Notes under the pieces: model-generated
What the model was told of the DNA's origin: nothing
The model's input: only the letters and a program-made list of their open reading frames with translations
Database searches by the model: none
Program-made: the position numbers and the translations under genes
Shown here: in pieces, positions 1 to 25,640 of the stretch
Position numbering within the stretch: position 1 is the first letter of the stretch
Layout: the number at the start of each line of letters is the position of its first letter
Source of the DNA: Linyphia triangularis
Taxonomy: Eukaryota; Arthropoda; Arachnida; Araneae; Linyphiidae
Length of the DNA stretch: 64,000 bases
Assembly: GCA_963978545.1 (NCBI GenBank)
Contig: OZ021727.1
Location: 89,620,447-89,684,446, forward strand
Direction: 5' to 3'

Positions 1-383
1 GTTGCACGCGAGTTGCGAATGTGATCACTTGTTGCGATGAAGTTTCTCGTTTCAGAATCGCCGATAGATAGCAGCATGATTCGTTTTAGTCTAGCTGTCA
101 CCAATAAAGCGTAAACAGCTTTCGCTGTGGGCGACGGTCCTCGATCCCGAGACCATTGGATCTCGAGGCAGATACTTTGCCGCTGTGCAAAGAGTACTCC
201 AGTGCACAGAAGCTTTATCTGTTATTTGAGGTCGCCACATTGTAATCTTTAAGAAATGTTTGATCTGTCTTGATGTATAAAAATGTTGCGAATTCTTTGC
301 TTTTTCAGTATTTTGCATATCCTCAGGGATCACATTAAGAGAAAATATATTCTGAAATTTTAGTTATTAAAATTTTTATTATT
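1..383. other. Unassigned, GC-balanced left edge
   Basis: 1-300 has normal base balance unlike the AT-rich flank, with an 80-codon minus-strand frame (333-91) of no known family. It could be an exon or repeat cut by the window edge; I cannot decide. Confidence 0.3.
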
Positions 384-1107
384 TACAAACCAAGTTTATG
401 TTTTGCTAAAAAGTTTGATGTTAAATTTTAAAAAAAAAAATTGGTTGTTTTTTGACAGTATTGATAACAGCTTTGGAAGGAATATGTTTGCGTTAGGAAC
501 TTTTGACAACTTTTAAAGAAATATCCCAAAATTTTTGGAATTATCCCAAATTTTTTTCGAATTATCCCTTAAAAATTCCTAAAATTTTTCAATAATCCCT
601 AAAATTCCTACTTAAATTTTTTAGAAAACTCACCGTGCCCCCTGTCTCACTGCGAGGAACAGTAATTTTTTCTGCAAAATTGCAAGTTCAAAACTAATAG
701 AGCCAACCAAACGGTATAGTGGTTAGCGTGCTAGCTTCTAGACCGCGAGGTTGCGGGTTCGAGTCCCATGTTAAGCATGGTAGTTTGTAAATGTATGTTG
801 GCTTGTCTAATGACGAATGTTTCGGCGCATTATAGCCCTCGTGTTGGAAAACAACCAATCAAAACTAATAGAATTTCAGTATTTTCATTGGTACTTAATT
901 TTAACTTCAAAGGTTAATGGTTATCTGGAATTTTAAAAAAAAGACTCATCTTAGATAATTTGAAAAAATAGATTATTTATTTTTTATTTTAAGTGATTTC
1001 CTTGATTAAGGTGTTGAAAAAGAGTTATTTTCTTTTCTTATTGACAAACCAAGCTTATGTTTTGCTAAAAAGTTTGATGTTAAATTTAAAAAAAAAATTG
1101 GTTGTTC
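384..1107 (+). repeat. Direct repeat pair of about 65 bp flanking 590 bp
   Basis: 384-450 and 1043-1107 share an almost identical block (core tatgttttgctaaaaagttt). The spacer holds SINE copy 1 and short runs of the wording atccc/aaattcc. It looks like a local duplication or an unrecognised insertion. Confidence 0.6.
702..858 (+). repeat. tRNA-derived SINE copy 1
   Basis: The head carries an A-box-like tagtggttagcgtgc and a perfect B box ggttcgagtcc, as in RNA polymerase III SINEs. It is flanked by a 14-bp target duplication (688-701 and 859-872), which shows retrotransposition. The tail is shortened. Confidence 0.88.
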
Positions 1108-1486
1108 TAAAAATTAAATTTTGTTTTTGCCATATGTTACATTGTTTTACTTATTGCATTGTTTCCAGATATGCAATAATCTTGAAATTGTCTGCCCATT
1201 TGTCCATATCACTAAATTTTATGATTAGACCAATATGAATCATTTAATTTATATCTTCTTTTCTTACTGTTGTTATTGAATGCATTTGTTTCTAATTTTA
1301 AGTTCCAGAGTTTGAACTGTAAGACAAGTATAATTTTCTGTTCTATTAATTCTATTAGCTTATTTTCAAAGAAGAACTCATTCTTTGTGCAATACAAGAT
1401 ATACTTTCTTATGTAGATTTGAAGTTTAATTGTATGAATACATTTTACAAAAGAATTGACATATTTGTGTGTTTATCTTTGCTCAG

Positions 1487-13408
<11,922 letters not shown>

Positions 13409-14421
13409 ACTCCATTGAACTATTAACATGTGCGCCTTTGAGAAGGGGAACTGTTTTATTTTGCGTTTGAATTGTTTTGTTGTGTGCACATTTGTTTTAA
13501 CTCATTCAACAGAGTGGTAGCAGAAGCTGAAAATAAGAGTCTTATCTCGATAAGAAAACAGAAGCCTCAGTATAAATGTAACGACAAAAGATAGAACTTT
13601 CTGGAAATATCGGGGAATTTCGTCTAAATTTTGAGTTTTTCCCTGTTACTTCTGAGTGCTATATTTTTCTTTCTCTACAGAAATTCAATGTATTATAAAT
13701 GCAATTCTAAATTTTATCTATTTCCTTTTGTTCTATTTTACTGTGTATGTTTGCATCATTTTATGTTTAGTTTCAAACTTAATGTCTGAAAGTATTGTGA
13801 GCTTTCTTGAATGATTATCAGTCACGATCTTATCAAAGTGGAAAACCATGAAAAGTTGGGGACATTTCTCCTTTGTGAGTGAGCTATGCGAAACCGGGCA
13901 TTCGTTAAATATCGAGCATAGTTAGGGAGGTTTTTTAAATTTTAGATGCATAACAAATTTAGCTTTTAGATCCTTTTACAATCATATCAGTATAGGTTTA
14001 ACCTTTGTACCTTATAATATTCTCTTCTTTCTTTCATTTTAACTCAATCATTAAGTTAAATTACCCCCCCCCCCTCTACCTTTTCCATCTGGTTTTTGTC
14101 TTTTGCCACCACTCTGTTCAACCTAAAAAAATTTTATTGAAACAAGTGCATTAAGAAAATTTATTGTGTAATAAGTGTTTGATTGTTGAAGTTGCACTAA
14201 AGTGGTAAAATATGTATCTTGCACTGTGCCTTAGTCTGGAATAACTGTTTTGCATTACAATGTATAATATAATGAATAGTAGATAACTATAGTTTTTAAA
14301 ATGTTATCGCCAACCGTCCTTGTTGTTAAATAGGGTTGCTCTAAAGCTGCTTCCCTAACCAAGTTGCCACTCTCCGTCTACTCTTGCCTTTCATCGAGGA
14401 GCTTCAATCAAAAGCAGTTAA

Positions 14422-15403
14422 CAGGGTTCTCACGATCATTGAAAAATGCTTAAAATTTTTTAATAATGTCATTAAACAGGGTTCCCACGGTCATTGAAAG
14501 TCATTAAAAGTGCTTAATATTTTTGAACTTGTTTTCAAGGCCTTGAAAGTGCTTGAAAATGCTTAGAGGTGCTTAAAAGTTCTTGAAAATGCTTAGAGGT
14601 CCTTAAAAGTCCTTAATTTTTGCAGATGTTGTCCAACTGCAAAATTTATAAAAATTCCAAGTCGGACTTGCTATTTCTGCATGACCGCCACTTATCTGTA
14701 CAGTATCGGAATTTTCCGACGTATTTGTATTATGCATCCACCAATTTGTAACTCTTTTGGTAGAATATGCTTTATTAAAAATTTATATATCGACATAATG
14801 CCTAAAAACAAATTTTCAAAGGTTCTTAAAAACATTAATTAGGTCCTAAAAGTCATTGAAAAGTAATTGATTTTCATTCTGTGGTTTGAGTGGGAACCTT
14901 GTTAAAAGTGCTTAATATTTTTTAAATTGTTTTCAAGGCGTTAAAGGTACTTGAGGAATGGCTTAGAGTTCCCTAAAAGTCCTTAATTTTACTGATATTG
15001 TGTGACCACCGACGACAGTATTTATAAAAATTCAACTCTTATTTGCTTATTCCCTCAAAACCACCACCTTAACCGCACTGCTCCAGATTTGCCTGGTATA
15101 TTTGTATTTTGCATGCATTAACTTATACGTCATTTGGTATTACCGAGTACTATGCCCGGAAAATGCACATTTATTATGATATGGACGAATTAAAGTGCAT
15201 ACTATAAATGGATCCCAATATCATCAAAGTCCATAAGGAAAATTGTGCATTGTAGATTTTAATATTAGCACTAGTTATGAAGCAGCTGTAAAATCATACA
15301 TTAAAGAAATGGCTGATAAAAAAATTCCAAAGGTCCTTAAAAATTATTAAAAGTCCTTGATAAGTTATTGATTTTCATTCTGTGATTTTAGTGGGAACTC
15401 TTG
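14422..15403 (+). mobile_element. CAGGGTTCCCAC MITE, copy 7, old and split by copy 8
   Basis: Diverged outer copy (cagggttctcac to gtgggaactcttg) interrupted at 14477-14901. The right half holds extra sequence at about 15130-15300 not seen in other copies. Confidence 0.75.
14477..14901 (+). mobile_element. CAGGGTTCCCAC MITE, copy 8, nested
   Basis: Perfect 5-bp duplication ttaaa (14472-14476, 14902-14906) inside copy 7. It lies downstream of the kinase stop, probably in the 3' UTR. Confidence 0.9.
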
Positions 15404-18400
15404 ATTTAAGAATACAACCATGCAATTGTGACTTATACTCATTTTGTAAATTGAAGCATGGAATTTTTTTTAACATTCATTTTGATTGGTTCCCATGTAA
15501 GTGGTATCACTCGTTCAGGATTCGCAAGATCTGTTATTTCATTCATTGGTGTACCACGACAAAATCTTTAAGAAAAATGTATATTTCGTGTGGCTGTTGA
15601 GGTAGACTTTTTTGTAATGATAAACTTTGATATATCTTGCACAATGCCTTAGTCAAAATCTGTGTTTTAAAAATGCACCATGTATTTTGCTGTCTGTCAT
15701 GGAAATGTAGATATCTCTAAATAGCCTTGTTAATTTTTTTATCTTTACCCGCAAACATAACTAATCTATAAGTGGAATATAATTTTCTTAAAGTTGGAGA
15801 TTAAGTTTTAATTTTCCTGAAAATTTTATTAATTGAGTTCATAATTTGTCGTTTTCTATTCAATTCACCCATTTGCAATTACTGATTTTAAAAAATTCAC
15901 AAAATAATTTGGATAAGCACATTTTCTGATCATCTGTTCAGCACATTTATCAGAAAACAAGAAAAAATCTTTTGCTTCTTAAATTAAGTACTTTCAGAAG
16001 TACAAATTTTTTCCAACTATCAATGACAATTTTAAGTTGTATAATAAATTGTTTATTTCTTTAAAAAATGCATATTTTTTACATTACCCTAGCCAGAAAT
16101 AATTAGCCTTTTATAGTGTAATTAATATTTATTTCAACCGTTTCAGTGATAAAATGATTATACAACTTTCTTTAACAAGTACTTTTGTGTGTGTGTTTGC
16201 TGTTTGTGAGAATTTGTTGATTGTTGTTGTTTTTAGCATTGGTTATCTTCTTTTAATTGTTAAGTAGAAGCAGATGTAATTTTGCCCAAATTTGAAGTAG
16301 TCTATGTATATAACAGTCTTCCGTTGATTTACACTAATTTAATGTTCTTGTTATTCTGGTAATGCTTTGCTTTTGTTATGGTATAAATTTGAAGTATTTT
16401 AAACATTAAAACTTTTAAAGGGATAGAAGATACAAATTGATGATGTAGTTTATAAATTTGCTTATGCCTCCAAAAATATCTCAATTATATTTTTAGTAGT
16501 TTTTCCAGGGTTTTCAGCAACAACAAAAAAAAATGTTAGAAAAAAAAAAGAAAAATTGCAATTTTTTTTTTTTTTTAGAGAAATATTGGGGATTTACAAA
16601 ATTGAAATAAAACAAAGATTTTTTTTTTCTACATTTTAAAAATAATAAGAATTAATTCTAGGTGGCCCAAAAGGTATAGTCCTAGCTCCTATTTTTCTTG
16701 TACTTCACTAAAATTTCATTTCTATTTTCATTGAAAAACTGTATAGTTTGAGTTTCCAATCACTACTTGAAGATTTTAAGAAAATGTACAAACAAATTAA
16801 ATGTCCGTGCAATGAATTCCTCCAAGTTTAACTTTTTTTTTAATCATTAACTTTTTCATTGCTGTACCCTTTTGTGATTGCAATTATTTTCCGTCCAATA
16901 AAATTGAGGAGATATATGAGAAGTTTAATTTCTATTTTTAGATGTATTAAGGTATCGGTCTGTTCTGTATATATTACTAACTTTACTAATATAGTATATA
17001 CTCATAAAACTGTTATACCTGAATTGAAAGTCTGATAGTTATTGTAAGATAATATTTTGAAAGCTGTACCTTTACTTTTGAATGTTGCTTTTACTTCTAT
17101 TTATATCAAAGTTTAAAAATGTAATTATTACATTTTCTTATTATACTCCAGTGTTGCATATTAAATTATTTCAAAATATGTACCAAATTAGGTAGCTATT
17201 TTTGTTTTGTTGTTTCCAACACTTATACCTCATGTGATAGGTATAATATTTTGGATTTCCAAAATATATATATATATATTTTTAATACCGATTTTAACGA
17301 TGCTATTCTTTTCTGGTTATATTTTGTTATTGTATTCCAGTGTTCATTGTTAAATTATTTTCAGCTAATTAATTCATGTGTATAATGTGATTGAACTGGG
17401 TAGCTTTTTTACTTTTCTTTTTTCTAACAACTTATCACTAACCAAATACTCTGCTGTAGTTTTGTTTTGGGTTTATGACAATATATATTACTCAAATACC
17501 AACATATTTTTAATATCATTGCATTTGTATATACCATGATGTTAATTAACTTTATTTTGTTTTTGCTTTGCGTCAATTCATTCATTCCGTTATTTTCATG
17601 CATTCCATTTATGTTTGTATATAATCTGCACTTTAATTTTGCATAAAATTTAAAAAATAGTTTTTGGCAATTTTTTTTTTTTTTTTTAATTTCAGCTGTT
17701 TGGATTTGATTGAATCCATCAAATATCATTATTTTTAAATGTCTTGTATAACTGCTGAAATTATTTGCCGCTTTGATATAAGAGGATTTTTAAAGTGCCT
17801 AATTTATTATGTATAATCTTGTGCATAGTAAATGGTTAGATAACTTCCAAATTTATCATTTTTATGCAGCTAATGTGCTTTGCATTTACTTTATTTCTTG
17901 ATTTAAACCTTTAAACCAACTTCATCAAACCAAATGTATCCTTTACAAAAACAAAGTTACAAATCGTAGTAACTGTACTCAAGAGGTTAAGACCACTATC
18001 TTTAGTTTTCCTAATATTACAGTAGACCTGATGATCTTTTGCTGTTTTATAATTGCTATTACTTGCTCTTAAAAATGTGTTTTCTTTATACAGCCACATA
18101 TTATATAGTATTTTACTCCTTTAAAAAGAAAACGAAGCAATACATAATATCACAATCGTAACTAGTAAATGAAAAAAAAACTGAAAACGGCTTCTTTTTG
18201 AACAGGGACACTGATATATTTCCTTGTGTGTTTGGATTTACTTTAATTTTAGTGCATATATCTCTTTCCATAATTGAATAACATTAGTAAAATTGAGTAA
18301 ACATTATTACTTGTAAAATTGGGTAGATCTACTTTTGATAAATATTTTATACTTAAATTGAAGCCGGAAAGGTTAACAAAATACCCTAAACATTTGTCTA

Positions 18401-19111
18401 CAAGACTACCAACCTGTACCAGTTATGCGAATTCAAGATGTTCCCGTAACAGTCTTTTTCGCTGTATTTTCATGTCTAGTAAAATGAGTCGCTGTACCGA
18501 CACTTGAATCGAATACTAGTAGTAGTTTTACCAATATTCTAATCCAAAGAAATATTAAAGATCATTTTCAAAATCTAAAAGCCCACACATGATTAATATA
18601 AAATTGTGCCAAACCAACACTGAATTTAAACTTTCTGCTCCTCTAAGTTATGCAGAATGGCAAAATATGAGTGCAACTCTGGCATTTGTGAATGCTACAC
18701 TTTTAAAATCTGCCAAGGTTGTAAACACTGATTTTTATCAATTTTCTCTCATTAAAATATATGCCTCTTATGGTTTGCAAACTTGTGTAAAAACAAAGGT
18801 ATACAAAATTGGTTTTATTCCTTTGTATACAATTCTAGTAATTAGATACAGAGTGACATAGAAGTTTAGTTATCTAGGTTACTAATTGTCTATTCATTGA
18901 ATTATTAGTACTCCATACCTATTAGTATTACCCAATATTTTTTATAGTGTCAATATTTTTATACAGCTTAGTCTTGTACCGTATCTAAGTTTACTGATTT
19001 TAATTATTGGTGTTTATTGCGAGTTGCAATATTTATATGGCATTCCTCTCTCAGTTTCCAATGTAATTTCACTGTTTACTACCTTATTTGACATTTCTTT
19101 GTATTTTTAAT

Positions 19112-19518
19112 GAAGTGGCCACAGAACCTGAAAATCGGGGAAATGTCAGAAAGCTATCTGATTCTGGAAAAGAAATCTGGCAAATGTATGGGAATTTGTT
19201 GAATTTCACGAAAATCAAGGAAATTTTGAGGCACGTTTTTCAGTTTTTGCTACATTTACCAGGAGATTTATTGTGTTAATCGTTAGAAATTGAATGCTAT
19301 GGATTAATTTAAGCTGTTCATTGACATCACAACTACTCTTTTTAAAAAATTGGCATTTTATCTCTTTAGCATACATGTTCTATTTGATCAAAATATTTAT
19401 ACATCTAGAAAAATTGGGGAAATTTGAAAAAAGTTTATCGTAAAATCAGGTAATTTTTTGGAAATCTGTCGAGAAATTATCAGGGAACTTTTTTTTCTTG
19501 ATTTTTGTGGTGACCCTG
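19112..19518 (+). mobile_element. GTGGCCACAAA element, second copy
   Basis: Shares the order of words aaaatcgggg, gaaaatcaaggaaattttga, ttctatttgatcaaaa with 20540-21187 and ends ttttgtggtgaccctg. Probably hAT-like; no clean target duplication. Confidence 0.65.
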
Positions 19519-20539
19519 TTTAAGAATTTCCTTCATTTTTTCCCATCATGTTGAAAATTAAAAAGTTTGCATTGTGCTTAGTTTTGATTATTATATAAAC
19601 TTAAGTTCTATGTAACCTTTTTTTTTTATTTGCTTACTTAAAATATTTAAATAGTTTACGTATAAACTTTTTTCTTTTAATATAAGAACAATGCTAAACA
19701 CTTCGCATACTGCTGTTTTTAGAAAATTGTGTATTGCTGTTTATTCACTGCATTTAGAGAGCTTGGATGCAATTTGTCCTGAGCAGTTTTTTACTCATTA
19801 ACTCATAAAAAAAATATTCATATTTTATTTAATTGAATAATAATACTCTACTTATCCTGATCTTAAAAGATCTCTAATGGTCATTTTCTACTTCTTAAAG
19901 AGGTTAAAAATTGTTGTATAATTTTGATTTCATAAAATGTCAAGATAGTTGTGTGTATTTTATGTTTATAGAAAAATTACACCAAAATTTGTAAACTATT
20001 TTAATAAAAGTACTTTTTGAATATTTTTGTTTTGTCTGACATTAATGTTTTTGGGAGATTGTTATTTGAGTTTTACTTTGTGGGTAAAACAGACAATTTT
20101 ACTGGACCTATGTATAGGAGAAAACATACAAAGAAGTAAATTTTCACTTTTTTTAATACGACAAACTATGTTTACAAGAATGCAGTAAATTTACAAGAAG
20201 AAAATATCACACAAATTACATATCCATAACATAACAATATTTTTTTTTTTTTACATTTACACAGAAATGAAAGTTCGCTTTCAGTTTGGAAGACTTTCTA
20301 TTTCTCTATTATATAATAATATGCGGAGATAAACCTTTGTTACATAAGGACTAGTTCCGCATAGAAATAAATTAACAATTGTATACATCTATAAATCTTG
20401 CATTCTATACAAAGGTGAAAATGGAAGACCGAGATCACAAGTTATGATATTTCTCTTTCTTATTTTGCAATGGAAGCCCATTTGAGAAGATCGTGGGTAA
20501 TTGCAAATTACTCGAATATTTTTTTTTAATTTCACGTTA
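19519..20539. other. No feature recognised
   Basis: AT-rich with aataaaa at about 20002-20008, a possible polyadenylation word for a very long kinase 3' UTR. Nothing else seen. Confidence 0.4.
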
Positions 20540-21187
20540 TTACCTAGTGGCCACAAAACATGGAAATCGGGAAATATTCAGGGAGCTGGCAATAATAGGA
20601 ATTTTTAAAAATTTCATAAAAATCGAGGAAATTTTCATTTGTTTTGAAGGTACGTTTTCCCGCTCATCCATATTTTGGCGCAATTTGTCCGAAGAATTGG
20701 CGTGGTAATCATAAGTTTAATGTTACGGAATAATTTAAACTTTTCATTCCCGCCAAAACTTTTTATTTTTTTTAAATTGCATGTTTTCTCTTAAGCAAGC
20801 AAACATTTTCTATTTGGTCAAAACACATCTGGAAAAGTTATGGAAATTTGGAAAAAAGTTTGCCGGTAAAATATCGGGGAATTTTTTTGAAATCTATACT
20901 AAACTTCAACTTAACTAGACATCACTTAGACGATAGTTCTCCACAGTGCTCATAGGTATTTAATCCATTTTGGCGGAGTGAAGACATAATTCTCACCAAA
21001 CCTTATAGCCTTTTGTTCTCTATAGGGTTGTGGTTTGGCGAATATTATGCTTTCACGCCGCCAAAATGGATTAAATACCTATGAGCACTGTGACGATCTA
21101 CCGTCTAAGTGATGTCTAGTTAAGTTGAAGTTTAGTATATCAGGGAATAGTTAGGGATTTCTTTTCCCTGAATTTTGTGGCCACCCT
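20540..21187 (+). mobile_element. GTGGCCACAAA element, interrupted by a hairpin element
   Basis: Ends gtggccacaaaa and ttttgtggccaccctg are inverted. The interior matches 19112-19518. The match breaks at 20897 where the 237-bp hairpin element is inserted. Confidence 0.7.
20899..21135 (+). mobile_element. 237-bp near-perfect hairpin element, copy 1
   Basis: ctaaacttcaacttaac at the left is the exact inverse of the right end, and arms of about 100 bases fold on a loop with gccttttgttctctataggg. TA on both sides. Inserted in a GTGGCCACAAA element. Confidence 0.88.
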
Positions 21188-21189
21188 GT

Positions 21190-22914
21190 ATTAAGTAAAT
21201 TAGCACTTAGGACATGCCATGTGAGTCGTAGTAACAATAAAATAAATTGAACGACACATTTTTGTCACTAAAAAGTTTTTGAGTAATGGGTAGTTTTGAG
21301 TAGTTTTTTTTTTTAGTAGTTTGAAAGTAATGGGAATGGGGTCCGGTTATTGCAAAGAAAACCGCTTAAGTTTTTTAAGCAATTTCAAAACTGCCGCAAA
21401 ATAATATTCTTGTTTTGAGGATCTAATATTCTGGTTACTTATAAGTGGTCTTTTTTTTTTTTTTTTTTTTTTTTTCAATTATTGCATGTGCAATAAGTTT
21501 TCTTTCGAAGAACTTTTTTTCGGTTTTGGTTAAAATGCGTACTTATTTTATGCTGATTAATGATAGTGCTTCTCTGCCTCAGAGAGACTAAACGTAATTT
21601 GCGAGATATGGAACCTTAAAGGTATCTAAAATTAATTTCGAATTGGAGAATCTGGGTAACGCGGTCCCTTGAAGGTTCTTATGGTAGTCTGAAACCATGG
21701 CAACATTGCATCGTCGGATATAGCTTAGTTGGTTCTTATGTTGATTTTGTATAGCTAACGCCATATCGTTGCAACAGCGAACCGTTACCTTGACTCAATG
21801 TTTTACGGAAAAAATTGATGTAAGATTTACAAATTTCGAGCTTCTTGCCAAAAAAAAAATCGCCTGTGCAACCTTACAAATTGTGATAATCTATGTTCAA
21901 GTGTGATAACTTTTTTAAAAGTTAGAGTCGATAGCTAAATTATATTTGGGGTACAATTCAAAATCTTAAAATACGCAAATATTTGTGGATGATATATTTT
22001 CTTTTGAAGGGGCAAAAGTATTTGAATGTTGAAATACTATTGCAATGATAGCCTACCGAACAAAGAAAATTATAGCACAGGGTCAAAACTCGTTTCCTTT
22101 TAATGTGTTGCATGTTATGGAATCGAATTGTACAACTCACATTATTGGCAGTATTAAAATATGTGTCCTTTTTTTTTTAATCCATCTATAATAGCATAAT
22201 AATCCACGATATAATGTCCACAACATTGATATCGTTTTCAAGAAACTAAATGCCTACTTCTTAAAACCTGCTACGTGACCATCAAATATCAGTTTTCTAA
22301 TTTCTAAACAAAATAGCTTGGGAAAAACAAATTCAAAAGTTTAAGCAGGGGCCATTATTAAAATATTTTTCGTTGCTAAATATTGCATTTCCTTTTGAGT
22401 GGAAATAATAATATATTTCTTAAAACCAATAAGTAATGACTAAATTTTTCTCTTATATCATAACGCAGTTCACATGTATTATAAGGATCTGTCATCACTT
22501 CTAACTACTTGAAAGCACATTTTGTGTGAGAAGGAACACTCTTGCAAAAGAGCTTCATGAAGTATTAACAACCACAGATGAACAACATTCCGAAAACATC
22601 AAATACACTTGAAGACACGAATAACATACAAATAAGGCAGTCTTTGCACTATGAAAGAACACTAATTCAAACGTTAAATCTACAGCTATGTTCGCATATT
22701 CACTTACATAACAAGATGCAATTTGTAGAAACAGTTATTTGCTTGGAATATTTTTTTTCCCCCTAATGTTTGTGGAAGTTGGTAAGTCCACCTTTCCTAG
22801 AAAGAAAAAAAAAAAGTCTTCGGATAAGTTTAGCTGTCTAAAATATAAGTTTTAAAAGATTTAATCAGTTTTGAAGATTTGTGTGAACCAATTGGCCATA
22901 GAATTTTATATAAA
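21190..22914. other. No feature recognised
   Basis: A T run at about 21452-21475 and a better balanced stretch 21590-21800 without coding motifs. No repeat partner seen in the window. Confidence 0.4.
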
Positions 22915-23660
22915 AACTAGGGGGGTGGAACATCGCACAACTTTCAATTACACTATAATACTGTCGCTGATTTATGTAGTACAGCTTTTATATTTCCATC
23001 ATTCATTTAGCAAAAATGGCCAGTTTGGCGATGTTTTTTATCGTAATTCTTGTATGAGTCTTTATTTAAAAAAAAAAAATAATAATAATAATAATTACGA
23101 AATAGATAATTTTGGTGATATACTTTTCAATAATTCTTATATAATCCTTTCTTATAAGTGAAATTGAGGAGAGAAGAGAAAACAATAGTTGATGAGGTTA
23201 TGCTCAAGTAAAGAGAACTCTTGTGTTACAGGCATTCGTTTTTCAATTTTTTTCGCCATTAAAGCATTTTTAAGGAAATTTCGGAGGTGGGGATGCTTAG
23301 AACACCTTAAATAACATTACCACAGGGATTTGGAACAAAATCGTTTTAGCCGTTTCTAAGCAATTACTGAAAAACAGGATTTTTTTTCAATAGCAACTAC
23401 CTTATACGCATCATGCGCGATTTTGACGAAAACCTTAATGGTAGGTCCTTGTGCCATCACCAACCTGCTCACAAAATTTGAACATCGTAGGTCAATTTGT
23501 TCGGAAGTTATGGTGACCAAGTACACACAGACAGACATTTTTTCTAGGTCACTTTTTTTGTATTCAGGATGTTCCAAAACGTGAAGAAATGCAAATTTTT
23601 TTTTACCGAATACTCTACTTTCATAACCCTATGTATACTTATGGGTAATTGAAAGTAATT
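22915..23660 (+). repeat. GGGGTGTGGAACATCGCACA repeat family (X), copy 1
   Basis: Shares ordered blocks with the copies at 27660, 53227 and 59305. These include gtggaacatcgcaca, ggtcaatttgttcgg, gacagacattttttctag, the word gttccaaaacgtg, and an end with gggtaattgaaagta. actttcaattac near the start and gtaattgaaagt at the end are inverted. Class unknown. Confidence 0.75.
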
Positions 23661-23735
23661 AACAAGTTAAATTCCTGATTTACGTTCAGACTATATGGCT
23701 TGATGCTTTATTAATGAATCTCTGAATTTCCTTAG

Positions 23736-23920
23736 GCCGACCAAACGGTATAGTGGTTAGCGTGCTGGCTTCTAGACCGCGAGGTTGCGGGTTCGAGTCC
23801 CGTGTTGGCATGGATGTTTGTAAATGTATGTTGGTTTGTTAAATGACGAAATGTTTCGGCGCATTATAGCCCTCGTGTTGCTGACGGCGCCAGATAATCT
23901 GAATACAACCAACCAACCAA
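23736..23920 (+). repeat. tRNA-derived SINE copy 2, full length
   Basis: Same tRNA-like head and body, ending in a repeated accaacc tail. A perfect 14-bp duplication ctgaatttccttag flanks it (23722-23735, 23921-23934). This is the best reference copy. Confidence 0.92.
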
Positions 23921-24477
23921 CTGAATTTCCTTAGTAATAATATTTATATACGTTCAGATGTTTCAAAATATAGACTAAATTACTCTATTTCTTAAAGATA
24001 TCTTTAAGACCAACTTAAATTATAAAGATACCTCAGATATAGATATCCAGTGCCGGATCTAGGGGGGGGGGGCAGGCGGGGCAGCTGCCCCGGGCGCTAA
24101 CCAGAGGGGGCGCCGAAAAGCCAACAAAGCACTATTTGTTGTATAAATTTTAATATTTGGACAAAAGGATAATTTTTCATTAATAAATTTTCAATTTTTC
24201 TTAAAATTCTGGATGTTCTTTAAGATATCCAATAGAAGAAAAAATCCACTAGAAAAAAAAAATAATACATTTCTGTACAAAGAAAGTAATAATCCATCCT
24301 TTTACAAAAGAATGACATCGAATTCTCCCTATCCCCTGGTGAAGAATAGGTTTGTGCTACATGGCAGGCTGCCAGAAATACTAATTTAAAATCGCATTGG
24401 TAATATAGTCGCAATGTAGTTAGATAAAATTTAGCGTTACAACAATTTAATGCTGTTGAATTTTCCGTAAATTGAAA

Positions 24478-24600
24478 TATGTCGAAGAAATTACTGGGGT
24501 GCAGAATCGCAGAAAAGCAAAAGAAACTGCAAGAATATCCCAACATTCTTCGCTACTTTTATCATCTTGGTTAGTTCACAAGAGTGAAACCAATGAAGGA
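24478..24600 (+). pseudogene. hAT transposase N-terminal relic
   Basis: Frame-broken traces: MSKKL in one frame, then GVQNRRKAKETARISQHSSL in another, like the basic start of SGAQ(N)RKR-type hAT transposases. No catalytic part was recognised downstream. Confidence 0.45.
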
Positions 24601-24954
24601 AAGATTTTTTTTTTAATTTGTAACCTAATAAACTTTGGAAGATGTGTATTAAGGACAAGGGTTACGTTTGGGATATATCTCTTGCCAAATATATTTATTG
24701 TTCTCTAGGCGTCAGCAGGAATTTTTACAGGGGGCTGCAAGATGTTGAATTGTTTAGAAATCGTTTACTTTTGTTTTTGAGGTTGATTAACGTTAATTTT
24801 AAAGGTTCATTGCGATTCCTAATGAAAATTAATTAACAATTGAAATAATTAACGATTGAAACGTTTTCTCTAAGAGAATAATTTAGTATTTCTTCAGCTA
24901 AAAACAGATTTTTTTTTCATTTTTGCACATTTTGAATCGTGCTGAGTTTAAAAA

Positions 24955-25262
24955 AACTGGGGGTGTTGAACTTTGAACAACTTTCAATTCCCACTATTTC
25001 CTTCATTTAATTTAGCAATTATTTTGGCTGTAAAAAATGACAGCTACCCTTTGCACAAGCACGATTTTGACAAAAACCGAAACGCCAGGTGTAATGGCCA
25101 AAGTAGGTCAATCCGTTTGAAAGTAATGCTGACCACAGACAACACACGGACCCACAAACTTTTTTTCTAGAACACTTTTTTGATTCAGAATGTTCTGAAA
25201 CGTGAAGAAATGCAAAAAAGTTATGCGACAAAAAGTGGAAAGATGAATGCCTGCAGCACAAG
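24955..25262 (+). repeat. Repeat family X, partial copy inside the hAT element
   Basis: Has ctgggggtgttgaac, acaactttcaattc, gaccacagacaacac and gttctgaaacgtgaag in family order, but a middle part is missing. Confidence 0.6.
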
Positions 25263-25429
25263 AATTCCTATTTATCGCAAAACATATCGATTTTTTAAAA
25301 ACAAAAACCGAAAACAGTAAATTACATCCTATCCAAATCTCAATTTAAATGCACTGACTAAATATGTGACTATATATTTTTAACAATATATTTTACTATA
25401 TATTTTTAAATCCCTTATATTAACTTCAC

Positions 25430-25640
25430 TTTTGTTTGAGTATGCGTTTGAGCCTGGCGTACAAATCTGCGGATGCTTAATTAACCACCTTCCCATCATC
25501 CTATCGTCCTGAAACTTGGCCAATTAGCTTAAAGCCCATGACAATACATTGTATTAAATTTTTAGGGATGTAACTGTCACCAAAAGGTCGATTTTACCAT
25601 CTAATGTCATCACAACACTAGCAAATAAAATCCCATTGTT
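25430..25640 (+). repeat. Interspersed repeat H, copy 1
   Basis: Shares cctgaaacttggc, catgacaatacattgtatt and aactgtcaccaaaaggtcg in order with 45238-45430. Inside the hAT element. Class unknown. Confidence 0.6.

Larger units (their letters stand above)
13409..19111 (+). other. Probable long 3' UTR of the kinase gene and beyond
   Basis: AT-rich, apart from the two MITEs at 14.4-15.4 kb. Several AATAAA words occur (for example near 16896), so the cleavage site cannot be chosen. No coding sequence seen. Confidence 0.5.

Noticed and set aside
702..780. Possible tRNA gene
   Set aside because: The tRNA-like head continues into a shared body and tail and is flanked by target duplications, so it is a SINE.
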